A stretch of 64,000 nt of DNA, taken from Marisa cornuarietis (lineage: Eukaryota > Mollusca > Gastropoda > Architaenioglossa > Ampullariidae). The notes below the pieces were generated by a model, which was given only the letters and a program-made list of their open reading frames with translations, searched no databases and had not been told where the DNA came from. The position numbers and the translations under genes were made by a program. The stretch is from contig SMMW01000141.1 of NCBI GenBank assembly GCA_004794655.1, forward strand, positions 1,258,501 to 1,322,500. The letters are read 5' to 3'. Within the stretch, counting starts at the first letter, position 1; each line of letters starts with the position of its first letter. Below, piece by piece: positions 10,208-21,799 of the stretch.

Positions 10208-13200
10208 AGTGGAAGACTATGTGTCTGATAAAACTTTGTCGAATGGGGTGTTTTGTGTGGAGGGAGTGCACGTGTCTGTTGGAATGCTGCGTGGCTTTCG
10301 GCGGGAGTGCATGTCGGGCAGCCTGCTAGAGGAAATGCTCATAGATTGTTAATAATAGCAGACATGACTTATGAAACAAAAGGTTCTGCAAATAGACAAT
10401 TATTCGAGAGCCTGATCTGTTAATTGTAGAAGTCTTGCTCATTAAAAGTCAGCATACATCGACTAACCCTCGATTTCTCATGACTCTGGGACTTGTATAC
10501 GACATGAACAGCAATATGACCTTTACCCATAAAAATGTCCTGACAAAATATTTGAAGGAAAAAATATCCCGAAACTCCTTGAAACACAATTTGGTAATCT
10601 AATTTGTGAAACACGGAAAGGAAAATAGTTTTAGCAAAAATATATTACGGACAAAAAAGTTCTGAAAACGAAGAGGAAATTCTTCCCTGTTCTTTTTTAC
10701 ATTAGTCTTTCTTGCTCAAACTTTTCACTCCTCTTGTTTGTCCTTTGTGGTCCTTTTCTCTTTCACAACCATTCTCACTTAGGGTGGCACCTTTATAACT
10801 ATAAAGCACGAAACGACTGTGTGTACAACTGATATTGATGCGGAAGGTGACTAAATTCAGACAAAGAAGCAAAGGAGCAAAAACACGAAGAAAATCACAA
10901 AACATTTGAAGAATAAAAAGACAGCTGTCATCTTTAGGTGACGCATAAGCGAAGCAGAAAATACACTTTTTACTCTTTTGAGAAAAATGTTTTTTTCTGT
11001 TAAAGGAGGCCGGATGACTTCCTATTAATCTGGTAAAAACCTTTTTTTCTCTCTCTCTGACGAACACAGTTTTTCTCACTTCTTACTACCCTCTAGCTCC
11101 CACCCTACAGAGCCCTCCACCCTATAAAAACTCAGCAAATCTATTTTAGTTGATGCTGACATCACCGCGTTTTTCTCCGCAGTGGCTGACTTGGCAAAAA
11201 TAAATTGAAGATTTGTGAACAAGGAGACGAAAGACAAGACAATTATAAAAGGGGATCCACGAAGTGATTAAAAAAAAGCGCAATTCCCCGCCAGTCACGA
11301 AAAACATACTTTTCCCAGTGATGTGTCAGGCTACCGGGACTTGGAAACGAACCAGACTCATTTGTCATGGAATGTCCGTATCATGTAACGAATCGTGTGA
11401 TTGGCTGGCAGGGAATTAAGAAAATGACAAGAAGCAGGAAGTCTGGAAAGCCAAAAGAGAGCCACCAGGAAAGTTAGAGAATTGAAGACGGGAAGAAATG
11501 GTGTAAACCCCTAGATATTCTTAGTATCGGCTTTTCTCATCCTTGTCTGATGCCATTGTTAACATTTGTTGAAAAGGACATCGAAAGATCTGAGGAAATT
11601 TATTGAACAAAATTGTGCAATGAACACCTGTTTGACTATTAGGGACCTGGGAGTTGTGTTAATTGGTTAAGCTGACGGGGAAGAATTTAAAGAAGATTAT
11701 AAAAATATTTTACTGTGTTTTAGTCTTGCATGGCTTCCCTTTGATTGTATCGCATGGGAAGAACAATGGTGGCAGCTAATAGACTACAACTGGGGAGGTC
11801 TATATCTCGAGCCTTGACATATTTTATTCCTTAAGATTTGTTCCTACTGTATTCGATTTTTTTTTGTTAAGCTTAAAAATCGCGTGCTTCAATATTTATG
11901 CCAGTATCGAGATGGTTTTAAGAATGTGCACCACCAAGTTCAACTTCAAGATATTCGGTTACAATGTCTGTATTTGCGGACCTGTATTTGTATTTGTGCG
12001 GTAAGACAAAACCTTCCATTTGTTCCCTTCTGATTTTCTAATACAGCCCGCCCTCGTGTCGGCGATATTTCCTTCTTTATTGCTTTAATTCACGTATCTG
12101 CTATTCTCTTTGCATTGTCTAGATTGTCAGAACTTGATGAAAATGTTTCATATTCTCTGTAACCACCTCCAATAACCGAGTCAGCAAGGGACAAAAACAA
12201 GCAATAGATTGATTTTCCTTGAAAGTAGATTACACAAGAAGCCAGAGACACGAACACCAAGGGAAGCTACCCTCAAGTATTCTTAGGGTCGCCAACATGG
12301 CGCAGAAATGATGTGGACAAATATTGTTCCTTGGGTCTGGGCTAGGTTATTGTCCTATGCAATGCTTTCTGCCAGGAAAGCTACAGACTGAGCAGCTTAC
12401 AAGAACCTATGATGGTGGTCATCAGAGAAGAAAATCAGGATAAAAAGTAAATATAATCATTACAATGAATTATTTTCGAGTCAAAGGTATTACACATACA
12501 TATACTTTTATTTTTGTTTCTTTGAAGGAAAGATCCACACCGTTTAAAAAGATATGGATGAATCATTGTCTCGTGGACATAAGTGAAATTTGGGACAACA
12601 TTTAGATGAATCATGTGTTGTGGACAACTGTAAGAGATATCTCTAGGCGGATCACAGCTTTGTGGAAAATTATAAATTTTGAGAAAATCTTTAATGCAAA
12701 ATAATGAAATATATTCTGGAGGTATATTCTCTAAGGTAGCTTCGACTGGCTACAACAGTTGCCATGCGTGCGACACCTTCACACGTGTCCATCTTTTCCT
12801 GGAGTTTGTGGATAGAGTAGTCGGTCACTTGCTGATGATGGCGCTGGGTTAAGTTAACACTTGTAATTAACTCTCTTCCTCCGCCGGGCTCATCGTCCTG
12901 TTTGTTAACACTCGTGTCCGACAGATGAAATCAGTCGCGACAGTAACGATCAGGGTTCGATTGCTGGCTAATCCCTGCGTCTAGACACACTCGTGAGGCA
13001 GGACCAGGAAGCTGGACACGAGACACATCGCGTGCAAGAAAAAACTAACACCTCACGCGCCCTCTGCACGAGCAGCCCTCGGACATCTACAGTGCTTCTC
13101 AGCAGCAAATGATCCCCCGACAGAAAGTTCTTGACTAGATATCTTAGTTCCTGCGAAACTAAATGAAATGATTTAATTACATTTTTGTCTGTGTGATTGT

Positions 13201-14213
13201 GGTCGAAATTCCCCAGAGTCTTAGCAAAGTGGCAAGATGTCGCCTGAGACATTCACTCAAAAATTGATTTAAAGACATGCTGAAAATCGAACACAGAGAT
13301 GTCACAATCCTGGCTGTAACATTTAGAATCAACCGTGAAAAAAGGCAAGCTGAAGTTTAGTGGCTTTGAATTATTTCAACTGATTTATAATCTTGATAAC
13401 ATCGGATTTACAGGACCTACTTAATAAAACTTCATTATCTTACAAAATAATCATTTAGAAGAAATACGGATTTAGACATTCAAAAAATCAGGCCGTGAAA
13501 AAGAAAAGGGCCAAAAAGGAGGGAAGCCCTTGAGAATGCAAGGGATGAATAAGTGTAGCGATGTGAATGGTTCTTCTTCGTGATATGTTTGAGGTGAATG
13601 ACGAGTAAACAAATGAGAGGAGACAGCGGGAAGTGCTTTTGTCGGTTGAGTGATGGTCAGCTTGCTTGAGACAAGACTATAAACATCCCGCGACATCGGT
13701 CCGCGAGGTAAGCCTGACACTTTAATAAGGTTTAATGCTTTATTGCGAGGTTCCGAATAAAATAACACACTTTTAAAATTAAAAAAATTAAAAGAATAAT
13801 AAATAATATCTCCAGACAGCTTCCTTAGCACTATCTAACCCAGGTCAAACTAGGTCAGGGTCAGTTACAGTAAATTTTTTGTCTTTAAAAGCAACTTTTA
13901 ATTTGAAAGAGAAAAACATGCACGTGTGATTGATGAAAATTCTTGTCTGGTGTAAGCAGACAGAGAGGAGATGCAGGGATGCTTCCTGTCATTACCCTAG
14001 ACTTGCTATAAGCAGACTTTATAGCCATCTAGACAAAGTATACACTACACCAGCAACTAGTTTCGAGAAGTTTCGAGTGCAATGAAGCACAGTATTAACA
14101 ACATAAATGTAAGACTTTGTAAAGAGGCGCTTTTAGTGCTGCAGCATTGTTTTTACACTCACAGGCTTTTGAGACACTTTGTTTGCTTTACCGACCAGCT
14201 TACTAACGCCTGA
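10208..14213. other. 4-kb unique stretch without a recognisable gene
   Basis: Several short frames occur (10702-11079, 12968-13252 and 13472-13831, all minus), but none shows a known domain, signal peptide or splice-bounded structure. A B-box-like GGTTCGATTGC at about 12955 lacks a partner A box. The composition is AT-rich and typical of intergenic or intronic DNA. Confidence 0.5.
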
Positions 14214-14265
14214 GAGAGAAAGAGAGACAGAGAGAGACAGAGACAGCGAGAGACAGCGAGAGTGA
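14214..14265. repeat. Purine-rich AGAGACAG simple repeat
   Basis: An imperfect run of GAGA, GACAGAGA and GACAGCGA units on the plus strand. Confidence 0.85.
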
Positions 14266-14550
14266 CAAAACAAGAATATTTTTAGCTTTATAACTGTGAG
14301 AGCACAGTGAGTTACTTACTATTGATATATTTCTCTGTGCTTATGGCTTATTATCATCCATAAAGTATAAATATATTATTTTCTGCATGGTGTAGTGAGC
14401 AGTCCATACATCGTGCTGTATTCCTAGTGTCGATGTGGGAGCCATGATTATCCGGCATCATGCAAGCTGTCACAGATTAACTTGCTGTGCACCTTATCAC
14501 ACTTTTCTGCACGAAAGTTCTACAATCATAAAACAGGTTCTATATGCATT

Positions 14551-15056
14551 CAGTGGTACCTCGAGTTACGAGCTGCTCCATATACGAGCATTTCGAGTTA
14601 CGAGCAGCGGCTCGAGCAAAATTTCTGCTCGTTACGAACAGCTGAGCTTCGGGATCCCACCCGAAAGTGAACGTGCGATTGTAGTTTTGTCTAAAGTGTA
14701 CGAAAGTGCTGTATCCCTTCCTCCCTCCCTCTCTCCTCACCCGCTCTCCGTCAGCCGCGCTCATCTGTCGCCAAGGTAAGATTACAGTACCGTATTTTAC
14801 AAACTTTTCTTTCTGCACTTTATACAGTTTTCCTTTATTTATTTATTTATTTATTTATTTTGTTGTGTAATTTGAAGTTTTACGCGTGTGTTTCTTAATT
14901 AAAAACGTGTATATTTTCATAAATTAGGAAATTTTGGGGACTTGTCAGAGGACCGGAACGGATGAATCCGATTTCCATTATTTTAGATGGGAAAATTCGT
15001 TCGAGTTACGAGCACGGCTCTGGAACGAATTAAATTCGTAACTCGAGGTACCACTG
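14551..15056. mobile_element. Non-autonomous DNA transposon (MITE-like) with perfect 21-bp terminal inverted repeats
   Basis: The element starts CAGTGGTACCTCGAGTTACG (14551) and ends with the exact reverse complement (15036-15056), giving a perfect 21-bp terminal inverted repeat. Subterminal CGAGTTACGAG motifs recur at about 14594 and 15001, giving extra hairpin potential. The interior (506 bp in all) has no transposase-like frame. It holds a pyrimidine-rich tract (about 14717-14740) and an ATTT repeat (about 14837-14860). Right flank begins TA, left flank ends TT, so a TA target duplication, as in Tc1/mariner/pogo-type elements, is possible but imperfect. Frames at 14435-14818 are accidental. 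Confidence 0.8.
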
Positions 15057-15253
15057 TAGTTTGTTAAAGAAAAATGAAAAAGAAAAACACGATTTTGCTC
15101 ATTTACACGTTTGCTGTTCCCTTAAGGTGATGGTTACTCCTCAATGAAGTTCATTATGGAAAAAAATCGAGAAATTATGGGTATTTTAATGCCAGGGTCT
15201 AAACAGGGAGAAGGGATTAGCGCTACCGAGTGTATAAGCTCAATGTAAGGACC

Positions 15254-18199
15254 ATGGATATACGCCAGAAAAGAGATAACATGCCGGATCGGTCGCGGCC
15301 CGGACTAACAACGACCGCGCACCCTATCGGGAGGCTCAAGCGTGGGGTCAGCGAAAAGTGTGCTACTGGAGCCAAGACCAAGACCAAGACTGAAACCAAA
15401 ACAGAAATGAAACTAAGAGAAGGAACAACCATTGGCACGTGGAACGTACGCACGTTATACCAGTGCGGAAAAGTGCACCAACTCACACACGAGCTGAAAC
15501 GGTATCAGTGGGACATTGTGGGACTGGCGGAGGTCAGATGGACAGGATTTGGGGAAACAGTGACGGAAGACGGCCACAGACTGTGGTACAGTGGGGAGGA
15601 CACCAGGCATGAGTACGGCGTGGGCTTCCTTGTGCACAGGAAGGTGGCCGCGGCCGTCATCAGCTGTACACCCGTATCCAGCCGGCTGATCTCCATTCGT
15701 GTCTCAGCCAAGCCTCATAATGTCACCATTGTCCAAGTATACGCTCCAACTTCCACACATGGAGACGACGAAGTGGAAGAATTCTACCAACAACTGGACA
15801 AGATTGTGAAGGCAGTTCCAAAAAAGGACATCCTGGTTGTGCTCGGAGATTGGAACGCCAAGGTCGGACCAGACGCCTACCAGCAATGGGCAGGAACGGT
15901 GGGGAAATTTGGCCTTGGTGAAACCAACGACAGGGGCATCAGACTCCTAGAGTTCGCACAGAGCCAGAGACTCACCTTAGCCAACACCTTGTATCCCCAC
16001 AAGAAATCAAGGACAGCCACCTGGCACTCACCAGACGGACTGGTCCATAATCAGATCGACTACATCCTACTGCCGAGACGCTTCAAATCCAGCATCAACA
16101 GGGCCAAGACAAGGACGTACCCAGGCGCTGACATAGGCAGCGACCATGACCTTGTTCTAACAAACCTGAAGCTGAGGCTGAAAGCGAAGCGACTCTCAAA
16201 CACTCCCCGAATTTGCTTTGATTTGGAGAAGCTGCAAGACCCAAAGGTTGCAGAAGTCTTCAAGGCCACGGTTGGCGGAAAATTTGGCGCACTGAACCTG
16301 GTGGACTGTGATGTAGACACCCTCTCTGGAAACATCAAAGAGGTGCTACTGTCGACAGCCCAAGAGGTTCTAGGGCGACATAGAAACAAGAAACAGCCAT
16401 GGGTCACGAACGACATACTAGACCTCTGTGACCAAAGGAGGGCCTTGAAGAGAGAAAAGAAAAGCAAACCAGAAGCAGCAACCAAATACAAAGAAGTGAA
16501 TTGTGCCATTAAGAAAGGGATGAAGGCAGCTAGAGAGAGCTGGATCGAGAAGCAGTGCCAGGACATAGAGGTTGGAATGGCACGAGGTGACAGCAAAAAG
16601 GCCTACCAACTTCTAAAGACCCTCACTAAGACAGACCAGCAAAAGATCTCAGTCATCGAAGACAGCAATGGTCACCTTCTCACAGAAGGCAATGCTGTAC
16701 TCAGCCGATGGACAGAATACTGCAAGGACCTGTACAATTACCAGCTGAAGACCGACGGCAACATTCTCCAAAACAACCAGACTAGAGACAGTGAACCTGC
16801 AGACATACCAGTCCTACGGGAAGAGGTCGAAAGAGCTGTACATAGTCTGAAGGGAGGAAAGTCACCAGGCGTTGATAATGTACCAGCTGAGCTGCTCAAG
16901 CAGGGTGGGGAAGCAACTACAAAAGCCCTAACTGTTCTGTGCCAAAGAGTCTGGGAGCGCAAGGAATGGCCCAGAGAATGGACGCAGTCACTAATCATTC
17001 CCCTCCCAAAGAAAGGAAACAGCAAACAGTGTCAGAACTACAGAACAATAAGCCTTATCAGTCACCCAAGCAAAGTCATGCTGAAGGTCATACAGAACCG
17101 CATCAGAACCACAGCAGAAGAGCTGCTAGCAGAAGAACAGGCTGGCTTCAGACCACGTAGAAGCACAGTTGAGCAGATCTTCAACTGTCGTCTTCTTATA
17201 GAAAAGCATCTGCAGCATCAGCGGGACCTTTACCACAACTTCATTGACTTTAAGAAGGCATTTGACAGAGTCTGGCACGAGGGGCTATGGCATGTGATGC
17301 GGAAATTCAACATTGAAGAAGGGCTTGTCCAAGTCGTTGAAGCGTTGTATAACAGCTCAACGGGTACAGTTTTGCTTAACAACCAAATAGGAGCTTACTT
17401 TCGTACCACAGTAGGGGTACGTCAAGGATGTCCCCTATCACCCGTGTTGTTTAATATATTCTTGGAGAACATCATGATTGAAGCTCTTCATGACCACCAT
17501 ACCTCCATTTCAATCGGTGGAAGACCAATCTGCAACCTACGCTTTGCAGATGATATAGATCTGTTAGCAGGTACAAACAAGGAACTGCAAGACCTCACCA
17601 ACAGACTGACAGACAGCTCAAACGCATATGGAATGGAGACCAGCACAGAAAAGAGCAAAGTCATGATCAATGGCAACGGCAAAGCAGAGATCTATATGAA
17701 CGGGGTACAGCTCGAAGAGGTAAGCAGCTTCAAGTACTTGGGAGCCACTCTCTCCAAGGACGGCAGCTCCACGCAAGATATCCGCATCAGGATCGCAACA
17801 GCAACAGCAGCAATGGCTAGGCTAGATAGAATCTGGCATAGCCACAAGATAAGGTTCACTACCAAGTACAGGCTATACAAATCCCTGGTAGTGCCGATCC
17901 TGCTCTACGGATGCGACACGTGGACTCTACTCGCCGAAACAGAAAGGAGAATCCAGGCATTCGAGCACAAGTGTCTGAGGAGGCTGCTCCGGATCTCATA
18001 CAAAGAACACAAAACCAACGACTTTGTAAGAAACAAGATTGCCACACTGGTAGGACACCAGGAACCTCTACTATCAACAGTCAAGCGACGTAAGCTGGTC
18101 TTCTTTGGCCATGTAACCCGGCACGACACCTTGTCGAAGACTATCCTTCAAGGCGCCTTGGAGGGTGGCCGACGCCGCGGTGGTCAGAGAAAGAACTGA
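15254..18199 (+). CDS. LINE polyprotein: APE endonuclease plus reverse transcriptase
   Basis: This frame has 981 codons from the first ATG; a GTG 24 bp upstream is also in frame, after a TAG at 15218. Residues 60-300 form an AP-endonuclease-like domain: GTWNVRTL (Asn 64), LAEVRW (catalytic Glu 93), VYAPT, LGDWNAKVG (Asp 199, Asn 201), QIDYIL (Asp 269) and GSDHDL (Asp 297, His 298). Reverse transcriptase motifs follow in order: GKSPGVDN (535-542), QAGFRPRRS (629-637), FIDFKKAFD (663-671), RQGCPLSP (723-730) and the catalytic FADD (764-767), then FKYLG (826-830). A C-terminal FFGHVTRH region (950-957) follows. The protein would nick target DNA and prime reverse transcription of its own RNA. All catalytic residues are present. 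The stop TGA (18197-18199) replaces an expected Trp: the same frame stays open for 49 more codons to 18349. Clade assignment (RTE-like) is by eye. Confidence 0.93.
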   Translation: MDIRQKRDNMPDRSRPGLTTTAHPIGRLKRGVSEKCATGAKTKTKTETKTEMKLREGTTIGTWNVRTLYQCGKVHQLTHELKRYQWDIVGLAEVRWTGFGETVTEDGHRLWYSGEDTRHEYGVGFLVHRKVAAAVISCTPVSSRLISIRVSAKPHNVTIVQVYAPTSTHGDDEVEEFYQQLDKIVKAVPKKDILVVLGDWNAKVGPDAYQQWAGTVGKFGLGETNDRGIRLLEFAQSQRLTLANTLYPHKKSRTATWHSPDGLVHNQIDYILLPRRFKSSINRAKTRTYPGADIGSDHDLVLTNLKLRLKAKRLSNTPRICFDLEKLQDPKVAEVFKATVGGKFGALNLVDCDVDTLSGNIKEVLLSTAQEVLGRHRNKKQPWVTNDILDLCDQRRALKREKKSKPEAATKYKEVNCAIKKGMKAARESWIEKQCQDIEVGMARGDSKKAYQLLKTLTKTDQQKISVIEDSNGHLLTEGNAVLSRWTEYCKDLYNYQLKTDGNILQNNQTRDSEPADIPVLREEVERAVHSLKGGKSPGVDNVPAELLKQGGEATTKALTVLCQRVWERKEWPREWTQSLIIPLPKKGNSKQCQNYRTISLISHPSKVMLKVIQNRIRTTAEELLAEEQAGFRPRRSTVEQIFNCRLLIEKHLQHQRDLYHNFIDFKKAFDRVWHEGLWHVMRKFNIEEGLVQVVEALYNSSTGTVLLNNQIGAYFRTTVGVRQGCPLSPVLFNIFLENIMIEALHDHHTSISIGGRPICNLRFADDIDLLAGTNKELQDLTNRLTDSSNAYGMETSTEKSKVMINGNGKAEIYMNGVQLEEVSSFKYLGATLSKDGSSTQDIRIRIATATAAMARLDRIWHSHKIRFTTKYRLYKSLVVPILLYGCDTWTLLAETERRIQAFEHKCLRRLLRISYKEHKTNDFVRNKIATLVGHQEPLLSTVKRRKLVFFGHVTRHDTLSKTILQGALEGGRRRGGQRKN

Positions 18200-18349
18200 C
18201 TTACGAACATCAAAGACTGGACTGGTCGTCCTGTACAGGACCTGCTGACTATTGCCCAAAATAGGCAAGAGTGGCGGGCCCTATCCGCTGCCGCGTCTAT
18301 CCATGTGCTCCCCCCAACGCCAGGTGCCAGGCAAGGGACGACTGACTGA
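18200..18349 (+). pseudogene. C-terminal tail of the LINE polyprotein beyond a nonsense codon
   Basis: In frame with the LINE ORF, this stretch reads LTNIKDWTGRPVQDLL, then a QEWRALSAAAS stretch, and ends at TGA (18347-18349). This matches the usual end of such polyproteins, so the TGA at 18197-18199 is a recent TGG-to-TGA type change and not the natural terminus. Confidence 0.75.
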
Positions 18350-18357
18350 CTGACTAG

Positions 18358-20163
18358 ACAGGGTGACTTGCACCAAGTTCCATTACTGCGTTATTCTTGC
18401 AGGAAGCGTGAACAAGTTTTGATTAGAACAGCCGTCCATCAAATCCAAGCAAACAGGAAAAGGTGTTTGCTTGAGTCTCGCATTCGTTATCGGTTGTGTA
18501 CATTTTAAATTTTCTCATTAAAAATACAATTCTTCGACAGTCTAGTGGAAAGCTTCAAGGGATTAGTTAAGTGAGAAGGCTGAGTTGATGTGGGTAGGTT
18601 AGCTAGAGAGTGATTGATTTGGAGAAAGAATGGGTGGGTGTCTAGAGTATGTTCGGGGGGGAAGGAATGAACAAATAAATAAAATATAGCCGGCGTTGCA
18701 CGCGGTCCTGAACACTTTTTCGTCGTAGGAAATCTCAAAGCAAGCGCTCGGATGTGAGCGAGACATATAGTCCCAGAATCAATGTCTATGTGAGACATGA
18801 GGTCAAGAATTAAAAGGACTGATGGCTGCCATTCCCAGCGGATATCCGGCGCCTAGAGTCGTGATCTCGAAACATCATTTTACTCGGCTCAGCTTTAAAG
18901 GGGATGGAAGCAGAGAGGATCATCAGACCATATGTTTTAATACATACTTTGTTCTTAGGTTAGGGCTAGTAAAATTCTTAGGAAATAAAATTTCAATTAC
19001 TTGTCATGTTAACAAAGGAATGTAACTGGAGGTGAAAACAGCAGACTGGTCGCTATCAAGGTGCTCACCCCTACATGCAGTGTGTTTTTTTCTGCTGTTG
19101 CTGGAGTGACTTAAGGGGCGAATACAATATTTCTTCTTTCTATCCTAGGTCCCTTCAATCTGCTTTTTCATAGTTGTATTTGTCGATGGGTGAGTTAACT
19201 TGAGTTAAGGAGTTAAGGTTATTTCTCTATTTGTCCCTCTTACTTTCAAAATACCAGAGAATAAATCACGATTAAATTAATTCTGTAATCACACACTTGG
19301 ATATACAGTTCGTTATACAAGCAAGCTGTTAATATTAACTGGTTTATTTTGAAGAATAACCGCACACTTGAAACGAAATCAACCTCTAAAACTGTTTACA
19401 CGTGGAAAATAGTTTACTACGCTGTAGAAGAAAAACTAGAAAAAACCCTAGTGCTTTCACCAAGCAGAAACCTCTTTACTGTTCTGTCAATTTTTACTCT
19501 ACAGTCCTCTATATTATAAGGCTTCATTTCTGGTAGCCTTAGAACTTAGATATTATCTCTGTCGTCTTGTTGAAATGCCGTGGGGAGGACATGCCATACT
19601 GAAAAGTGCACCGTGATGTCGCTCTACATGCCAGAAATAAGATGACACTGGGACCCATCACCCGCAAGCAAACAAAACCCGGGGCACAAAAAAGAAGTCC
19701 GGCAAGTGCGCTGGCGACTGCGCACAAACGCGCATGGTGTCCTGCCTGTCAACGAGCGATCGCCATAGAAAGGCGTGCACGTGATGCGCGAGCGTCCTGC
19801 ACATCTCGTCTGCTCCACCTGCTCTCTTCGGGCTTCTGTTGTCCTCGGGAAGAGGTCGGCATCCACACATCTCCCTGCCACTTCCATGAGACTAAAAACT
19901 TGCTGCAGGAGAAAAGAAGCTTTCGGGAGGGTTTATTCTTAAGTTTCGTTTCCAAAAAAAGTGTTATTTCTCTCACAAGTATTCGTTTGCACGCACGTAT
20001 CCGGGAGTACATTCACACAAACGCGCACGCATACACACTTTCACATAAACAATTTTTTATTCTGTTGATAAATTGTGTCTACAATATCATCAGCTGTGTT
20101 GTATTGTGGAGGAAGATTTGGAAGTGTGTTGAACTCTGTGATATGATTTGTTGCTGATCATAA
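18358..20163. other. Unique stretch, no supported gene; CpG-richer patch at about 19660-19860
   Basis: The largest frame (19606-20157, plus) has arginine- and histidine-rich composition and no known domain; it runs through a locally CpG-rich patch with CACGTG (near 19779) and ends in low-complexity sequence. I do not support it as a gene. The patch could be regulatory, but nothing decisive is visible. Confidence 0.45.
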
Positions 20164-20538
20164 TGTGTGTACCTATGTTGTGACAGTTTATAAAAATGTC
20201 TGTACCTGTGTTGTGACAGTTTATAAAAATGTGTGTACCTGTGTTGTGACAGTTTATAAAATTGTGTGTACCTGTGTTGTGACAGTTTATAAAATTGTGT
20301 GTACCTGTGTTGTGACAGTTTATAAAATGTGTGTACCTGTGTTGTGACAGTTTATAAAAATGTGTGTACCTATGTTGTGACAGTTTATAAAATTGTGTGT
20401 ACCTGTGTTGTGACAGTTTATAAAATGTGTGTACCTGTGTTGTGACAGTTTATAAAATGTGTGTACCTGTGTTGTGACAGTTTATAAAATGTGTGTACCT
20501 GTGTTGTGACAGTTTATAAAAATGTGTGTACCTGTGTT
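20164..20538. repeat. 31-33 bp tandem repeat, about 11 units
   Basis: The unit is GTGTGTACCTGTGTTGTGAC plus AGTTTATAAAA(T)T. Length variants of 31, 32 and 33 bp arise from the A/T run. A CTGT...ACAG dyad lies within each unit. The frame at 20165-20347 is a product of the repeat. Confidence 0.95.
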
Positions 20539-21799
20539 GCCTTCTGTTTGTAACGGGTTCTGAACCTGCTCAGTTAATGCACACATCAAGAGGATGGACC
20601 ATGCTAGGGAAGATAAATTTACAAATGATTGTAAAAGCTTTATTGGTGAGGAAGAATAAAATAACAAAATGTTTAACTACCTATAAACAACGGACTGTTT
20701 AAGCCGGCAATTAAGAGACAGTAACAGCGAAGAGACACCTCGACGATCAACAAGTAAAAGAATCTTGAAAGCCGTTAAGTGGGCAAACAGCGGTTGTGTC
20801 TGTGTTTAGAGCGCGTGCGGTGCTTTGTATTAACGAACCTCTCACCTACCTGTGGCGCTAAGAGACAGGAAAAGTGTATTTCTTATCTCTCTTGCCACTT
20901 CGCGGTGTTCTCGCCAAAGAAAGAAACAATTTCCATAGTTTACACAAATCTCAGCTATGTAAATAGTAATTACTGCCTGCCAACTTGATCCTTCTTCGGT
21001 GCGCGGAAGGTGGAGAGATTTTGGCAGACTTTGGCAAGTGGGTGGGGGGTGGGGTAAGTGTTGGGGGCAGTAGCTCCCCCCGACTGTCGTCCGACTACAT
21101 TTGAAGGGCTCAGCACAGGCGGAGAGGGAGGCTACTCATGGAATTCCTGGACGACCCTGGTTAGTATGAAAGGCTTTGTTGATAATTATTATCGGCAAAC
21201 AGGTGAATCACAGTCAGTGATCAACGTTGGTTGCGAGAACTCGCGAGATTCTACTCCACACTTCCGTTTTGTGAAAGTGTTGTTGTCTCGGGATATTTGT
21301 CTCAAAGTAACCATGAAACGAGGGCACAAAGCTCAATGATGAATGAAGTCCACGTGTGAAAGTTGCCACGATTTTAACTCCATGCTCGTAGTTTCCACAG
21401 AAGCGATCGTCCTGACAAACCCAGTATTTTGCAGACTGTAATGTGAACTGGATAATGTCACAAAACACATCACACTGTGTGTAAATAATTAATATGTAAG
21501 GGAAGAAACTGTTGGTTTGTTTAGGGATTGTTTTAATATAAATTATTTCCCTCAGGACCTAAAATAATTAACCAATCAGGTAGTTTGTTATATTTAAAAG
21601 TAGCCAATGAGTCAGTTGCTCGAGCCGTGTTTGAGACGATTGCCGTTTGACAGACTTGTACTCGAACAAACAAAAGTGGCGATATAATAATAAGTAATAG
21701 TTGAAGATGTATATGATAATAAAATATTTCTTCTTCATTGGTAGATAACACCATGGCAAACAAGAACTAAATGCATGGATGACGACACAGAAGTGAGCA
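20539..21799. other. Unique stretch with a G-run cluster
   Basis: A G-rich segment (about 21038-21067) has four G-runs and could form a G-quadruplex. Frames at 20779-20988 and 21058-21339 are not recognisable. No gene is supported. Confidence 0.45.

Larger units (their letters stand above)
15219..18357 (+). mobile_element. Near-intact RTE-like LINE retrotransposon
   Basis: The visible unit comprises the endonuclease/reverse transcriptase ORF, a short 3' segment and a terminal GACT microsatellite (about 18339-18357), which is a normal 3' end for RTE-like LINEs. The 5' boundary is uncertain: an in-frame stop at 15218 sets the coding limit, and some 5' untranslated sequence may lie before it. 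It sits about 160 bp downstream of the MITE-like element in otherwise AT-rich DNA, and the coding part is clearly more GC-rich than its flanks. No separate ORF1 is seen. No target-site duplication was evident by eye. Confidence 0.85.

Noticed and set aside
9879..10271. 130-codon Ser/His-rich ORF
   Set aside because: It follows the heptamer-based minisatellite and would be open in other frames too.
12950..12980. tRNA gene or SINE from GGTTCGATTGC B box
   Set aside because: No A box at suitable distance on either side and no cloverleaf arms.
19606..20157. 183-codon plus-strand ORF
   Set aside because: No domain, biased Arg/His composition, low-complexity end, and overlapping open frames on the other strand in a CpG-richer patch.
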